8,217 nucleotides of DNA from an uncultured Ruminococcus sp. (GTDB lineage Bacteria > Bacillota_A > Clostridia > Oscillospirales > Ruminococcaceae): the NCBI GenBank assembly GCA_900315975.1, contig ONBA01000055.1, positions 1 through 8,217 on the forward strand, in the 5' to 3' direction. Shown here piece by piece: positions 1-6,230 of the stretch. Numbering within the stretch: the first letter of the stretch is position 1; the number at the start of each line of letters is the position of its first letter. The position numbers and the translations under genes are program-made. The notes under the pieces were generated by a model, which worked only from the letters and a program-made list of their open reading frames with translations, was not told the origin of the DNA and made no database searches.

Positions 1-40
1 CAGTCCAATTACTGCTTTCAGTATAGCTTAAGTAACAAGT

Positions 41-78
41 ACGTGTAAACCCTTACCGGTGTGCAAGGTTTTACCCGT
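41..78. repeat. Imperfect inverted repeat upstream of the GH13 promoter
   Basis: Arms 45-54 (GTAAACCCTT) and 65-74 (AAGGTTTTAC) pair with one mismatch around a 10-nt centre (ACCGGTGTGC). The pairing extends outward through 41-43 and 76-78 after one further mismatch. It lies about 65 bp upstream of the -35 box and has no T-tract, so a distal operator or the relic of an upstream element is more likely than a terminator. The rest of 1-141 shows no convincing gene. Confidence 0.35.
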
Positions 79-141
79 CAATTATATTGTAACAGAAAGA
101 AGGTTAAGCGGAATGTACGAATAATGGTGTTACTCATTCTA

Positions 142-170
142 TTGACAAACTGACGTACTTGTGATATTAT
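142..170 (+). promoter_or_regulatory. Sigma-A promoter of the GH13 gene
   Basis: The -35 box TTGACA (142-147) and -10 box TATTAT (165-170) are separated by 17 bp. A TG at 162-163 makes an extended -10. Transcription should start near 177, placing the leader hairpin only about 10 nt from the 5' end of the mRNA. The arrangement closely resembles the promoter of the minus-strand operon at 6048-6076. Confidence 0.85.
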
Positions 171-182
171 TAGAATATAATA

Positions 183-216
183 AAGCAACGGCGCTTATCT
201 GAATGGACGGGCGCCG
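183..216 (+). promoter_or_regulatory. 5'-leader stem-loop, copy 1 (GH13 leader)
   Basis: The conserved 17-mer AAGCAACGGCGCTTATC occupies 183-199. Its CGGCGC (189-194) pairs with GCGCCG (211-216). The stem continues through two U-G wobbles, an A-C mismatch and three more pairs to a 4-nt loop (201-204). The same 17-mer, with one or two changes, lies at 2922-2938 and 6022-6038 on the minus strand, each time just before a ribosome binding site. Here the RBS follows 15 nt after the stem. A 5'-end mRNA stabiliser or a leader control element are both possible. Confidence 0.7.
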
Positions 217-231
217 CTCTTATTACAGAGT

Positions 232-236
232 GGAGG
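232..236 (+). promoter_or_regulatory. Shine-Dalgarno that sets the GH13 start at 245
   Basis: GGAGG is followed by 8 nt and then ATG at 245. The in-frame ATG at 203 has no Shine-Dalgarno and sits in the loop region of the leader hairpin, so it is not the likely start. Confidence 0.85.
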
Positions 237-244
237 CAATAAAA

Positions 245-1555
245 ATGTGGGCATATGAAAGCGTTTTTTATCAGATATATGCTCTGGGATTCTGCGGAGC
301 ACCCTTTGAGAATGACGGAGTTCAGGAATCAAGGATACTGAAAGTTATAGACTGGGCAGACCATATAAAGGAGCTCAACTGCAATGCGGTATATTTTTCG
401 CCTGTTTTTGAATCTGATACTCACGGATATAACACAAGGGACTTTACAAAAATAGACTGCCGTCTGGGTACTAATGAGGACTTTGCACAGGTATGTGCAG
501 AGCTTCACAAAAGGGGCATAAAGGTCGTGCTTGACGGCGTTTTCAATCACGTTGGCAGAGGTTTCTGGGCGCTTCAGGACGTACTGCGTAATCGTGAGAA
601 TTCACGCTATAAGGACTGGTTCCATATAAACTTCGGCGGCAACTCCAACTACAATGACGGACTGTGGTATGAGGGCTGGGAGGGACACTTCGACCTTGTC
701 AAGCTGAACCTCTGGAACAATGAAGTCGTTGAGCATATTTTCTCCTGCATAAAGGGCTGGGTAGACGAGTTTGACATCGACGGTCTGAGACTCGATGTGG
801 CATATTGTCTCAACAAGGATTTCCTGAAGCGGCTTCGCAGCTTTACAAACGGACTGAAAGAGGATTTTGTGCTGATAGGGGAGCTGCTTCACGGTGACTA
901 CTCGCAGTATGTAAATAATGAAATGCTCCATTCTGCGACGAATTATCAGTGCTACAAGGGGCTGTATTCAAGCTTCAACAGCATGAATATGTTTGAGATA
1001 TGCCATTCTTTGAAAAATCAGTTCGGTCCCGAAAACTGGTGCCAGTACAGAGGTATGCACCTTCTGAGCTTTGTTGACAATCACGATGTTTCAAGAGTTG
1101 CAACTATACTGTCAAACAAAAATCATCTGCCGCTGATATATGCGATCATGTTCGGAATGCCGGGTATCCCATGCGTTTACTACGGCAGCGAATGGGGCGC
1201 TGAGGGTGATAAAAAAGACGGCGATCCTGCTCTCAGACTTTCATATGACGCACCGATAGACAATGAGCTTTCCGCATATATTTCAAAGCTTGCAAAGATA
1301 CACCGCGAGAGCAAGGCGCTGTGCTACGGAGATATAAGCGTTCCTGTGCTGACAAACAAGCAGTGTATCATTCAGCGCCGCTGTGACGATGAACGCATAC
1401 TCATTGCGATAAATGCTGATTCTCAGCCGTTTACTGCTCATTTTGACGCAGGCTGCGGCATGGCAGACGAGCTTATAACAGGCTCAAAGCACGACTTCGG
1501 AGGCGGAAGCGAGCTGCCGCCGTATTCAGCTCAGATATGGAAAATGGAAAGATAG
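245..1555 (+). CDS. Cytoplasmic GH13 alpha-amylase-family glycosidase
   Basis: This 436-residue protein should hydrolyse alpha-glucosidic bonds in maltodextrins or related oligosaccharides inside the cell, as no signal peptide is present. All four GH13 signature regions are visible: DGVFNH (residues 97-102), GLRLDVA with nucleophile Asp184, LIGELLHG with acid/base Glu213, and FVDNHD with His280-Asp281. The TIM barrel starts almost at residue 1 (VFYQIYALGF) and a short beta-rich C-terminal domain follows after about residue 345. There is no starch-binding or N-terminal cyclodextrinase-type domain, so it is a minimal single-unit enzyme. The start at 245 rests on GGAGG 8 nt upstream. It is monocistronic, with its own promoter and terminator, and converges on the minus-strand operon. 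The exact specificity (maltogenic amylase, alpha-glucosidase or transglycosylase) cannot be read from sequence alone. Confidence 0.92.
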   Translation: MWAYESVFYQIYALGFCGAPFENDGVQESRILKVIDWADHIKELNCNAVYFSPVFESDTHGYNTRDFTKIDCRLGTNEDFAQVCAELHKRGIKVVLDGVFNHVGRGFWALQDVLRNRENSRYKDWFHINFGGNSNYNDGLWYEGWEGHFDLVKLNLWNNEVVEHIFSCIKGWVDEFDIDGLRLDVAYCLNKDFLKRLRSFTNGLKEDFVLIGELLHGDYSQYVNNEMLHSATNYQCYKGLYSSFNSMNMFEICHSLKNQFGPENWCQYRGMHLLSFVDNHDVSRVATILSNKNHLPLIYAIMFGMPGIPCVYYGSEWGAEGDKKDGDPALRLSYDAPIDNELSAYISKLAKIHRESKALCYGDISVPVLTNKQCIIQRRCDDERILIAINADSQPFTAHFDAGCGMADELITGSKHDFGGGSELPPYSAQIWKMER

Positions 1556-1560
1556 ATCAA

Positions 1561-1599
1561 ACAGCCAGCTTCACTGTTCAGTGAGGTCGGCTGTTTTTT
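1561..1599 (+). terminator. Rho-independent terminator, probably bidirectional
   Basis: ACAGCC (1561-1566) pairs with GGCTGT (1589-1594). An inner stem, CTTCACT against AGTGAGG, encloses a 4-nt loop (1576-1579), and the stem runs into TTTTTT (1594-1599). It lies 5 bp after the GH13 stop. On the minus strand the same stem is preceded by an A-run and followed by TTTGAT, so it can also end the FUSC-HAD operon, whose last stop codon is at 1610. Confidence 0.9.
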
Positions 1600-1609
1600 A
1601 CAGCTTTAT

Positions 1610-2884
1610 CTATTTGAGATCAAGTCCGTTTATGCGGCATATCTTTTTAAGCCTTTTCACGGTACCGTTTCCACCGCCGTCATTGATATAAACGTCATAT
1701 TGTCCCTTGATACTGCCGAAAGTTATGACGTCCTCAGCTTTTGTGTACTCTTTGAGTTTCTTCATCATATTCTGCTTTGAAGCCTGCGGAGAGAATACTT
1801 TCAGATACATGAAGCCTTCAAATTCGGACTCGGAAATGCTTATCCGCACACGTTCTCCGAGCTGTTTCCGCAGCCTGCCTTCAAGCGTGAAAACGCTGAA
1901 TTTATCAGCAAGCACCGTCAGATACAGCACACGTTCCATGTTGTCATTTCTGCGGTATTCCGAGCTGATATAGTTCCTGTATGCAGAACGCCGGCAGGAC
2001 TCAAAAAGCGCCTGTTCAGCGTCGTTTCTGAACTCGCCGTAATATATCAGCAGCGTTGAATCGAGCATTGCATTCACAAAGCAGTGCAGACCGCAGTCCG
2101 CGATGATCTTTTCCGCCTCTGACGATACATCGGCCGGAAGGAAGACCGTCTCAAGATACCGCTTTTCCTTTACATCATAAAGCGCCGCGCCGTCCATAAC
2201 GATAACAGGCAGTTGAAGCTCCACGCCCTTCATTATTTCAATAAGTTCAGCAGCAGTACGAGTAGTTGATATTGTGAATTTCACACCGCTGCGGATAAGC
2301 CTGTTCAGCTCCACCTTGCTGTAATTGGAGGTTTGTGAGATCAGTACGTCATCAATGCCGCTGACATAAAGATCATCGGTATCAAGCCTTACTGGCAGAC
2401 GGAAATCATTGACCGCAACGCCTATGATTATTCCGATAAAGGTGTCGATAACTCTGTTCAGCACGAAGAGATACGGATTGCTGTCGAACGAGTGCGTCAG
2501 TGCAATGCTGAGAAATACCACGCAGGAGAAAAACGAAGCGTTGCGCTTATTCAGCACTACGGCCGTGTATATCACAGGGATTATCACTGCACTTGCCGAA
2601 ATATAGACTAACATCGGGACGGTAACACCTATCAGCCGAAACAGCAGCAGAAAAACAAGTCCGTATGCCGCGCCGATGAGAGTTCCCACTGAGCGCTGAA
2701 CTGCGTTTGTCTTTGTTGTGTCATTGTACTGCTGCATACACCACAAAGCCGCTAATGCACCGTAAAACGGTATGCCGTTGCCTATCGGCAGAAGCGTCCT
2801 CACGAAGTATACGAGCATACATAAGGCGACTGCTATTGCGGATTTCACGATCCTTGCCCCTATGGGCGGAAATGTTAGTTTCAA
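1610..2884 (-). CDS. FUSC/ArAE-type membrane protein fused to a degenerate HAD domain
   Basis: The protein has 424 residues from the TTG start. Residues 9-162 form about six hydrophobic segments in the pattern of the FUSC / aromatic-acid-exporter (DUF939-like) family. Residues about 172-424 resemble a Cof-type HAD phosphatase (IIB cap). Motif I, normally DxDGT, reads GIDDV (177-181), so the nucleophilic Asp is Gly. Motif II (TISTTRT, 204-210) and the motif III Lys (SKQ, Lys370) look kept. Motif IV (GDxxND) reads GSIKGQ (390-395), losing the Mg-binding acids. It is probably a non-catalytic ligand-sensing or structural domain. TTG at 2884 is preferred because GGAG (2896-2893) lies 8 nt upstream; the GTG at 2893 overlaps that GGAG. 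Last gene of the operon, 52 nt after the ATP-grasp gene, with a stem-loop in the gap. The transported substrate is unknown. Confidence 0.8.
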   Translation of the reverse strand: MKLTFPPIGARIVKSAIAVALCMLVYFVRTLLPIGNGIPFYGALAALWCMQQYNDTTKTNAVQRSVGTLIGAAYGLVFLLLFRLIGVTVPMLVYISASAVIIPVIYTAVVLNKRNASFFSCVVFLSIALTHSFDSNPYLFVLNRVIDTFIGIIIGVAVNDFRLPVRLDTDDLYVSGIDDVLISQTSNYSKVELNRLIRSGVKFTISTTRTAAELIEIMKGVELQLPVIVMDGAALYDVKEKRYLETVFLPADVSSEAEKIIADCGLHCFVNAMLDSTLLIYYGEFRNDAEQALFESCRRSAYRNYISSEYRRNDNMERVLYLTVLADKFSVFTLEGRLRKQLGERVRISISESEFEGFMYLKVFSPQASKQNMMKKLKEYTKAEDVITFGSIKGQYDVYINDGGGNGTVKRLKKICRINGLDLK

Positions 2885-2896
2885 TCTTTTCACTCC
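2882..2896 (-). promoter_or_regulatory. RBS and TTG start of the FUSC-HAD gene
   Basis: On the minus strand GGAG (2896-2893) is followed by 8 nt and TTG (2884-2882). The upstream in-frame GTG (2893-2891) begins inside the GGAG and therefore cannot use it. Confidence 0.7.
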
Positions 2897-2905
2897 AATA
2901 CTAAA

Positions 2906-2938
2906 GGCGCTTACCCATGAGGATAAGCGCCCTTGCTT
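2906..2938 (-). promoter_or_regulatory. Intercistronic stem-loop, copy 2 (FUSC-HAD leader)
   Basis: The minus-strand 17-mer AAGCAAGGGCGCTTATC (2938-2922) differs from copy 1 at one base and overlaps the stop codon of the upstream gene. GGCGCUUA (2931-2924) pairs fully with UAAGCGCC (2913-2906); a U-G wobble and two G-C pairs carry the stem up to the loop UCAU (2920-2917). The next nine bases, TTTAGTATT, lead straight into the GGAG of the FUSC-HAD gene and match eight of nine in copy 3. I see no convincing promoter just upstream, so this copy probably sits inside a polycistronic RNA. Confidence 0.7.
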
Positions 2939-5504
2939 AAATGGTTATCAGCAGATGTTCATTCTTTATGTCATTGTAAAGCTCACATTTGCATCGTTTC
3001 ACATCGTAAACTCCGATAACGTCTTCAAGTCCGCTGTTTTCGTCAATGTCCTCGAGCATATTCCGCAGACCTCTGAACTTTTCGGGAGCAAAATGCAGAG
3101 TTTTACTGTTGTTGAACACAGCCGTATAGAGTATCTCAGCCTCCACCAAGTCCTGAAAGATGTGACTGCCGTAGGAAAGCTCGGGATTATAGCCAGCTCG
3201 CGCTTCCTCCATTTCGCATACGACGTCAAACTCGCTTATGTCCGAAAAAGCCGTAGGTACGCCGAGTTCTGGCGATGATGTTCCCACTCTGCCAGGAACC
3301 ATAAGCATCATGTGCTTGCCCTGACCTCGATAATGCCAGTTTATCTTGCCTATCATTTTTGCAACGGAATTTTTCTCGGCATATGGCATATTGTAGTACA
3401 CGACCGGATCGACATAGACGATGATATCGAGCTTTGAAGCCTTTGAAAGTCCCATTGAAGCGCCTTTGCTTTCAAGGAGGATATGCTCCTGCGGAACGTC
3501 GGGTACGGTAACTCCTGTTTTGTCTTTGAGCACCTGCAACGGACGGCACTGCAAAAGGTCGATTGAGTATTCGCCGCTGTCGGAAACGTTTATGGTAAAC
3601 TCCGTATCTACGGGATATTCGTACTCGTCCTGTATGCAGCGAAGCATTCTCTGCATCTGCGACATGAGAGTTTTATTGCTGACAAGTCCCTTGCAGGAAA
3701 TGAAAGTCGAGGACACTCTCCGTCCCATTTCACGCAGTCTGCTCTCGGCGTCGTAGTCGTGTTCGAGGAGGATATTTTGCAGATATTCTGGCATGACAGG
3801 CTCAATATCACGGAGCGGCAGCCGTTCCATATCGTAAACGGAAGTGTTTATTATTTCGACCTTGCCCTGCGAGAATCTGTGTCTTTCGGCATAGCCGGAA
3901 TATACCGTTTTTTCGGGCATATCAAGGCTTACAAGTCGCGGATATGAGCCCTCAGTCCGGTCAACGGCAGACGTTCCGAGTCCCATGACAAGACGCAGCA
4001 TTCCTGCGGACTGGTCGGAGCTTTTGAGAAAGCTGTACGGACTGTAGGAATATCCCACGCCTGCCGCACATGGCATATAATACGCGCCGTAGTATGAGCC
4101 TGAAACGCGTTGTATCAGCAGGGACATCTGCTCGTCACGCTTATCAAGTCCGCGGCGTTTGCGGTAATCGAGAGCGGAAAGGCTCATGGTGCTTGCGTAG
4201 ACCGTTTTTATCGCCTTTTCAAATTCTTCAAGGCGTTCCTCGGGAGTACCGCGATTGGCGCAGAAAACAGACTCATACTTGCCTGCAAAGGCGTTGCCGA
4301 AGCCGTCCTCAAGGATACTGCTTGAACGGACGATGTAGGGGTCCTGACCGTAATATTCGATAATGCGGTTGAGCTGCTCGCGCATCTCGTCTGAGAATCT
4401 GCCGTTCATAAGCTGCTGTGCGAACTGGTCTGCAAGTGAAAAATAGCCTTCTTCTGTACGCTGCCTGATACGCATATCCCAGAAATCGTTGTCAACGATG
4501 TAGGTGTAGTAAACGTCCGAGCCGACGTAGAAGGAGTCGTGAGGTTCGAGGACTTCATCAATATCAGGCTCGGTATTCCTGATGATAGCCCTTGCAAGGA
4601 GCATACCGCAGGCTTTTCCGCCGATCATGCCCGTGCCTATCATGTGGTCGCGGACGCTGAAATAGTCTTCGGGCGTGAAGTGCTTCTTAACCATTTCACG
4701 CATTTTCGTGTCCCGTGTCATCATGATATTGCACATATTACTGCACTGTTCCGAAATATCGACGCCGTTGTCATACAGCACCTTTGCCCTCTTGAAAGAC
4801 CTGTCCCACGAATCCATGAACTGCTCGTCCGCGGAACGCTGCGCATTGCCGAGGACCTGATAGAAACGGCTCGACTTTACGCCGTCAAGAATGGGACGGA
4901 AATGTCCTGTTTCGGGCTCGTAGGTGTGGGGGAGAAACATGGTATCGGAGCTTCTGTTCCACACCTTTTCGGGACGCACATAGACGTTCTTTTTGTCGGA
5001 GTAAACGTCGAAGAAAAGCTGCGTGGTATTCAGTATCTTGTTTATTGCGTGGACTGAGTGTTTGCCCCGAATTATAGGGAAGAATGCGACTGTGTCCAGT
5101 ATGAAAAGGAACGGACAGGTAACTCTGAAAAAGTTGCCCATCATAAGGTCGGTAGCCCACATTGCCTGCAATTCGGAAAGGCAGTCGAATATGTAAAAAG
5201 CGTCCCTGCCTGCCTTCTCAATTTCGTTGTGAATATCAACAGTGAACGTCTCGAACCTGTGGGAAAGCGGCACTTCTATGGCCTTAACTTCGGGACAGTT
5301 CTTGACAAGAGGTTCGTGACTTGCAAACCGGAAATAAATTATATTTCTGCCGTCAGCGATAGCCTGCCTGAGATAGGGCTCCATAAACAGCTTGAACTCC
5401 GAGAGTTCGGAAACTCTCCACACAACATTGTCGCCGAGCCTTATGTTGTCAAGTGCCTTGTCCATTTCGGGAATTCCCGAACATATCCTGTCAAATGCAG
5501 CCAT
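2937..5504 (-). CDS. PEP-synthase-type ATP-grasp protein with N-terminal KaiC-like domain
   Basis: The 855-residue protein has three parts. Residues 5-190 look like a KaiC/RecA fold: RICSGIPEMDKAL, LGDNVVW at 23-29, and a Walker-B-like FYIFD at 103-107. The Walker A P-loop is absent; the corresponding stretch (30-40) has no GxxGxGK[T/S]. Residues about 285-658 are a PPDK_N / PEP-pyruvate-binding ATP-grasp domain: GMIGGKACG (292-300), VRSSSILED (392-400), AFAGKYESV (405-413), GLGTSAVDR (508-516), LQCRPLQ (651-657). Residues 660-855 form a C-terminal module with GRVGTSSPELGVP (738-750) and GSH (779-781). The swivelling phospho-His domain of PEP synthase and PPDK is not seen, nor the PEP-binding TIM barrel, so classical PEP synthesis is unlikely. 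ATG at 5504 has AGGAGG 7 nt upstream. The gene starts 18 nt after the GNAT gene, clearly the same transcript. The true reaction is unknown. Confidence 0.82.
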   Translation of the reverse strand: MAAFDRICSGIPEMDKALDNIRLGDNVVWRVSELSEFKLFMEPYLRQAIADGRNIIYFRFASHEPLVKNCPEVKAIEVPLSHRFETFTVDIHNEIEKAGRDAFYIFDCLSELQAMWATDLMMGNFFRVTCPFLFILDTVAFFPIIRGKHSVHAINKILNTTQLFFDVYSDKKNVYVRPEKVWNRSSDTMFLPHTYEPETGHFRPILDGVKSSRFYQVLGNAQRSADEQFMDSWDRSFKRAKVLYDNGVDISEQCSNMCNIMMTRDTKMREMVKKHFTPEDYFSVRDHMIGTGMIGGKACGMLLARAIIRNTEPDIDEVLEPHDSFYVGSDVYYTYIVDNDFWDMRIRQRTEEGYFSLADQFAQQLMNGRFSDEMREQLNRIIEYYGQDPYIVRSSSILEDGFGNAFAGKYESVFCANRGTPEERLEEFEKAIKTVYASTMSLSALDYRKRRGLDKRDEQMSLLIQRVSGSYYGAYYMPCAAGVGYSYSPYSFLKSSDQSAGMLRLVMGLGTSAVDRTEGSYPRLVSLDMPEKTVYSGYAERHRFSQGKVEIINTSVYDMERLPLRDIEPVMPEYLQNILLEHDYDAESRLREMGRRVSSTFISCKGLVSNKTLMSQMQRMLRCIQDEYEYPVDTEFTINVSDSGEYSIDLLQCRPLQVLKDKTGVTVPDVPQEHILLESKGASMGLSKASKLDIIVYVDPVVYYNMPYAEKNSVAKMIGKINWHYRGQGKHMMLMVPGRVGTSSPELGVPTAFSDISEFDVVCEMEEARAGYNPELSYGSHIFQDLVEAEILYTAVFNNSKTLHFAPEKFRGLRNMLEDIDENSGLEDVIGVYDVKRCKCELYNDIKNEHLLITI

Positions 5505-5522
5505 AGTGACGCCTCCTTTTAT

Positions 5523-5984
5523 TTACAGGTCTTTCGCATAGCATACCGCACCTTCAAGTTTGTCGTAAGGCGGATAGTTGCTTATGCGGTAGTATCCGAG
5601 TTTTTCATAGAGCGATACTGCTTCCGTCATTGCTTCTCGCGTCTGAAGAATTGTTCTTTTGAAATGCTGCTCCTTTGCTTTATTTTCAATCATTTTCATC
5701 ATCTCGACCGCAATATGCCTGCGGCGATAATAAGGTTCTACCCATACGCGCTTTATTTCTGCATCTGTTTCTGAATAGAACTTCAAACCCGCACAGCCAA
5801 CAGCGGTATCGCTGATATACGCTATGAAAACTATGCCGATATTCTGCGAAATATTGTAAGGGATAAAGCCTTTCCTGTTATTTTCACCGCCGACTAAACT
5901 GCTGTAAAACTCCTCTGTTTTCAAATAAAAACGCTGAAAATCTTCATCGCTGCCGTCTGTCCATTTATATCGTATCTGCTCCAT
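5523..5984 (-). CDS. GNAT-family N-acetyltransferase
   Basis: This 153-residue protein has the GNAT layout: strand IVFIAYISDTAVGCAGLKFY (51-70), the beta4/motif A region with KRVWVEPYYRRRHIAVEMM (78-96), then ILQTREAMTEAVSLYEKLGY (112-131, motif B, with the usual Tyr in YEKLGY) and a C-terminal strand. It should transfer an acetyl group from acetyl-CoA to a small molecule or protein amine. The pyrophosphate-binding loop R/QxxGxG/A reads RRRHIA (87-92), so the usual Gly is His90. Start ATG at 5984 has AGGAG 7 nt upstream (5996-5992). It is the first gene of the operon, 18 nt ahead of the ATP-grasp gene, and is driven by the consensus promoter at 6048-6076 through a leader stem-loop. The substrate cannot be predicted. 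Confidence 0.88.
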   Translation of the reverse strand: MEQIRYKWTDGSDEDFQRFYLKTEEFYSSLVGGENNRKGFIPYNISQNIGIVFIAYISDTAVGCAGLKFYSETDAEIKRVWVEPYYRRRHIAVEMMKMIENKAKEQHFKRTILQTREAMTEAVSLYEKLGYYRISNYPPYDKLEGAVCYAKDL

Positions 5985-6005
5985 AAAAAGTCTCCTAATA
6001 CAAAA

Positions 6006-6038
6006 CGGCGCTCCTCAAAACGAGAAGCGCCGTTGCTC
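6006..6038 (-). promoter_or_regulatory. 5'-leader stem-loop, copy 3 (operon leader)
   Basis: The minus-strand 17-mer GAGCAACGGCGCTTCTC (6038-6022) differs from copy 1 at two bases. CGGCGCUUCUC (6032-6022) pairs with GAGGAGCGCCG (6016-6006), with one U-G wobble, around GUUUU. Flanking AA/UU pairs can lengthen the stem to 13. The stem is followed by TTTTGTATT and then AGGAG of the GNAT gene. With a short T-run after it, it could also act as a weak attenuator. It starts only a few bases from the predicted transcription start. Confidence 0.72.
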
Positions 6039-6047
6039 TTTATCTGC

Positions 6048-6076
6048 ATTATATCACGCTAAAGAAGATTTGTCAA
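6048..6076 (-). promoter_or_regulatory. Consensus sigma-A promoter of the GNAT operon
   Basis: On the minus strand the -35 TTGACA (6076-6071) and -10 TATAAT (6053-6048) are exact consensus at 17-bp spacing. TG at 6056-6055 adds an extended -10. Transcription should start near 6041. A promoter this strong would normally need control, which fits the palindrome over its -35 box. Confidence 0.9.
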
Positions 6077-6092
6077 GTATTAGCTTGACAAA
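6069..6092. promoter_or_regulatory. Perfect palindrome over the -35 box, candidate operator
   Basis: Arms TTTGTCAAG (6069-6077) and CTTGACAAA (6084-6092) are perfect inverted repeats separated by TATTAG. The left arm contains the operon -35 hexamer. The right arm carries a plus-strand TTGACA, with a TGTAAT at 6109-6114 18 bp on, so a divergent promoter is also conceivable, though no plus-strand gene follows. A dimeric repressor site is the simpler reading. No regulator gene lies in this window. Confidence 0.5.
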
Positions 6093-6169
6093 AATCCATG
6101 AATGTGTATGTAATTACGTTGTTATTGAAGCAAAAATAATAAGTCGGAGGAATATACACCGCCCCATTT

Positions 6170-6230
6170 TGTAAAAATCAGCCTCCTGTGATATTATTTC
6201 TATTTTATCACAGTTAGCTGATTTTTTACA
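6170..6230. repeat. Nested inverted repeat, terminator-like
   Basis: Outer arms TGTAAAAATCAGC (6170-6182) and GCTGATTTTTTACA (6217-6230) are complementary except for one extra T. Inner arms CTGTGATA (6186-6193) and TATCACAG (6206-6213) are perfect. T-runs end the outer stem in both orientations and a further T7 follows on the plus strand (6234-6240), so it could stop transcription either way and insulate the GNAT operon from the decayed region. It could also be the right end of the neighbouring IS remnant. The flanking bases 6093-6169 show no gene. Confidence 0.5.

Noticed and set aside
203..244. N-terminal extension of the GH13 protein by 14 residues from ATG at 203
   Set aside because: No Shine-Dalgarno, codons overlap the leader stem-loop, and GH13 homology begins right after the ATG at 245, which has GGAGG 8 nt upstream.
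2893..2940. Copy 2 of the leader hairpin as a rho-independent terminator ending the operon before FUSC-HAD
   Set aside because: Only TTT follows the stem and the next gene's RBS comes 9 nt later; an independent FUSC-HAD promoter is not visible, so full termination would leave that gene unexpressed. Partial attenuation remains possible.
2999..5160. Several long open frames opposite or out of frame with the ATP-grasp gene, including 4539-5057 (+) and 5058-5774 (+)
   Set aside because: They are shadows of well-supported genes: no recognisable domains, no proper RBS, and the minus-strand proteins carry clear family motifs.
6085..6114. Plus-strand divergent promoter TTGACA-18-TGTAAT
   Set aside because: No plus-strand gene or RBS with a useful frame follows before the minus-strand orfA remnant; the TTGACA is explained by the palindrome.
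6115..6190. Minus-strand 17-codon frame beginning at an ATG after AGGAGG near 6184
   Set aside because: The RBS-to-start distance is too long, the peptide is unrecognisable and the RBS lies inside the nested repeat.
6186..6213. CRP-like site (TGTGA ... TCACA)
   Set aside because: The half sites are 18 nt apart and not 6, and they lie within a larger hairpin; Firmicutes of this kind do not normally use that arrangement.
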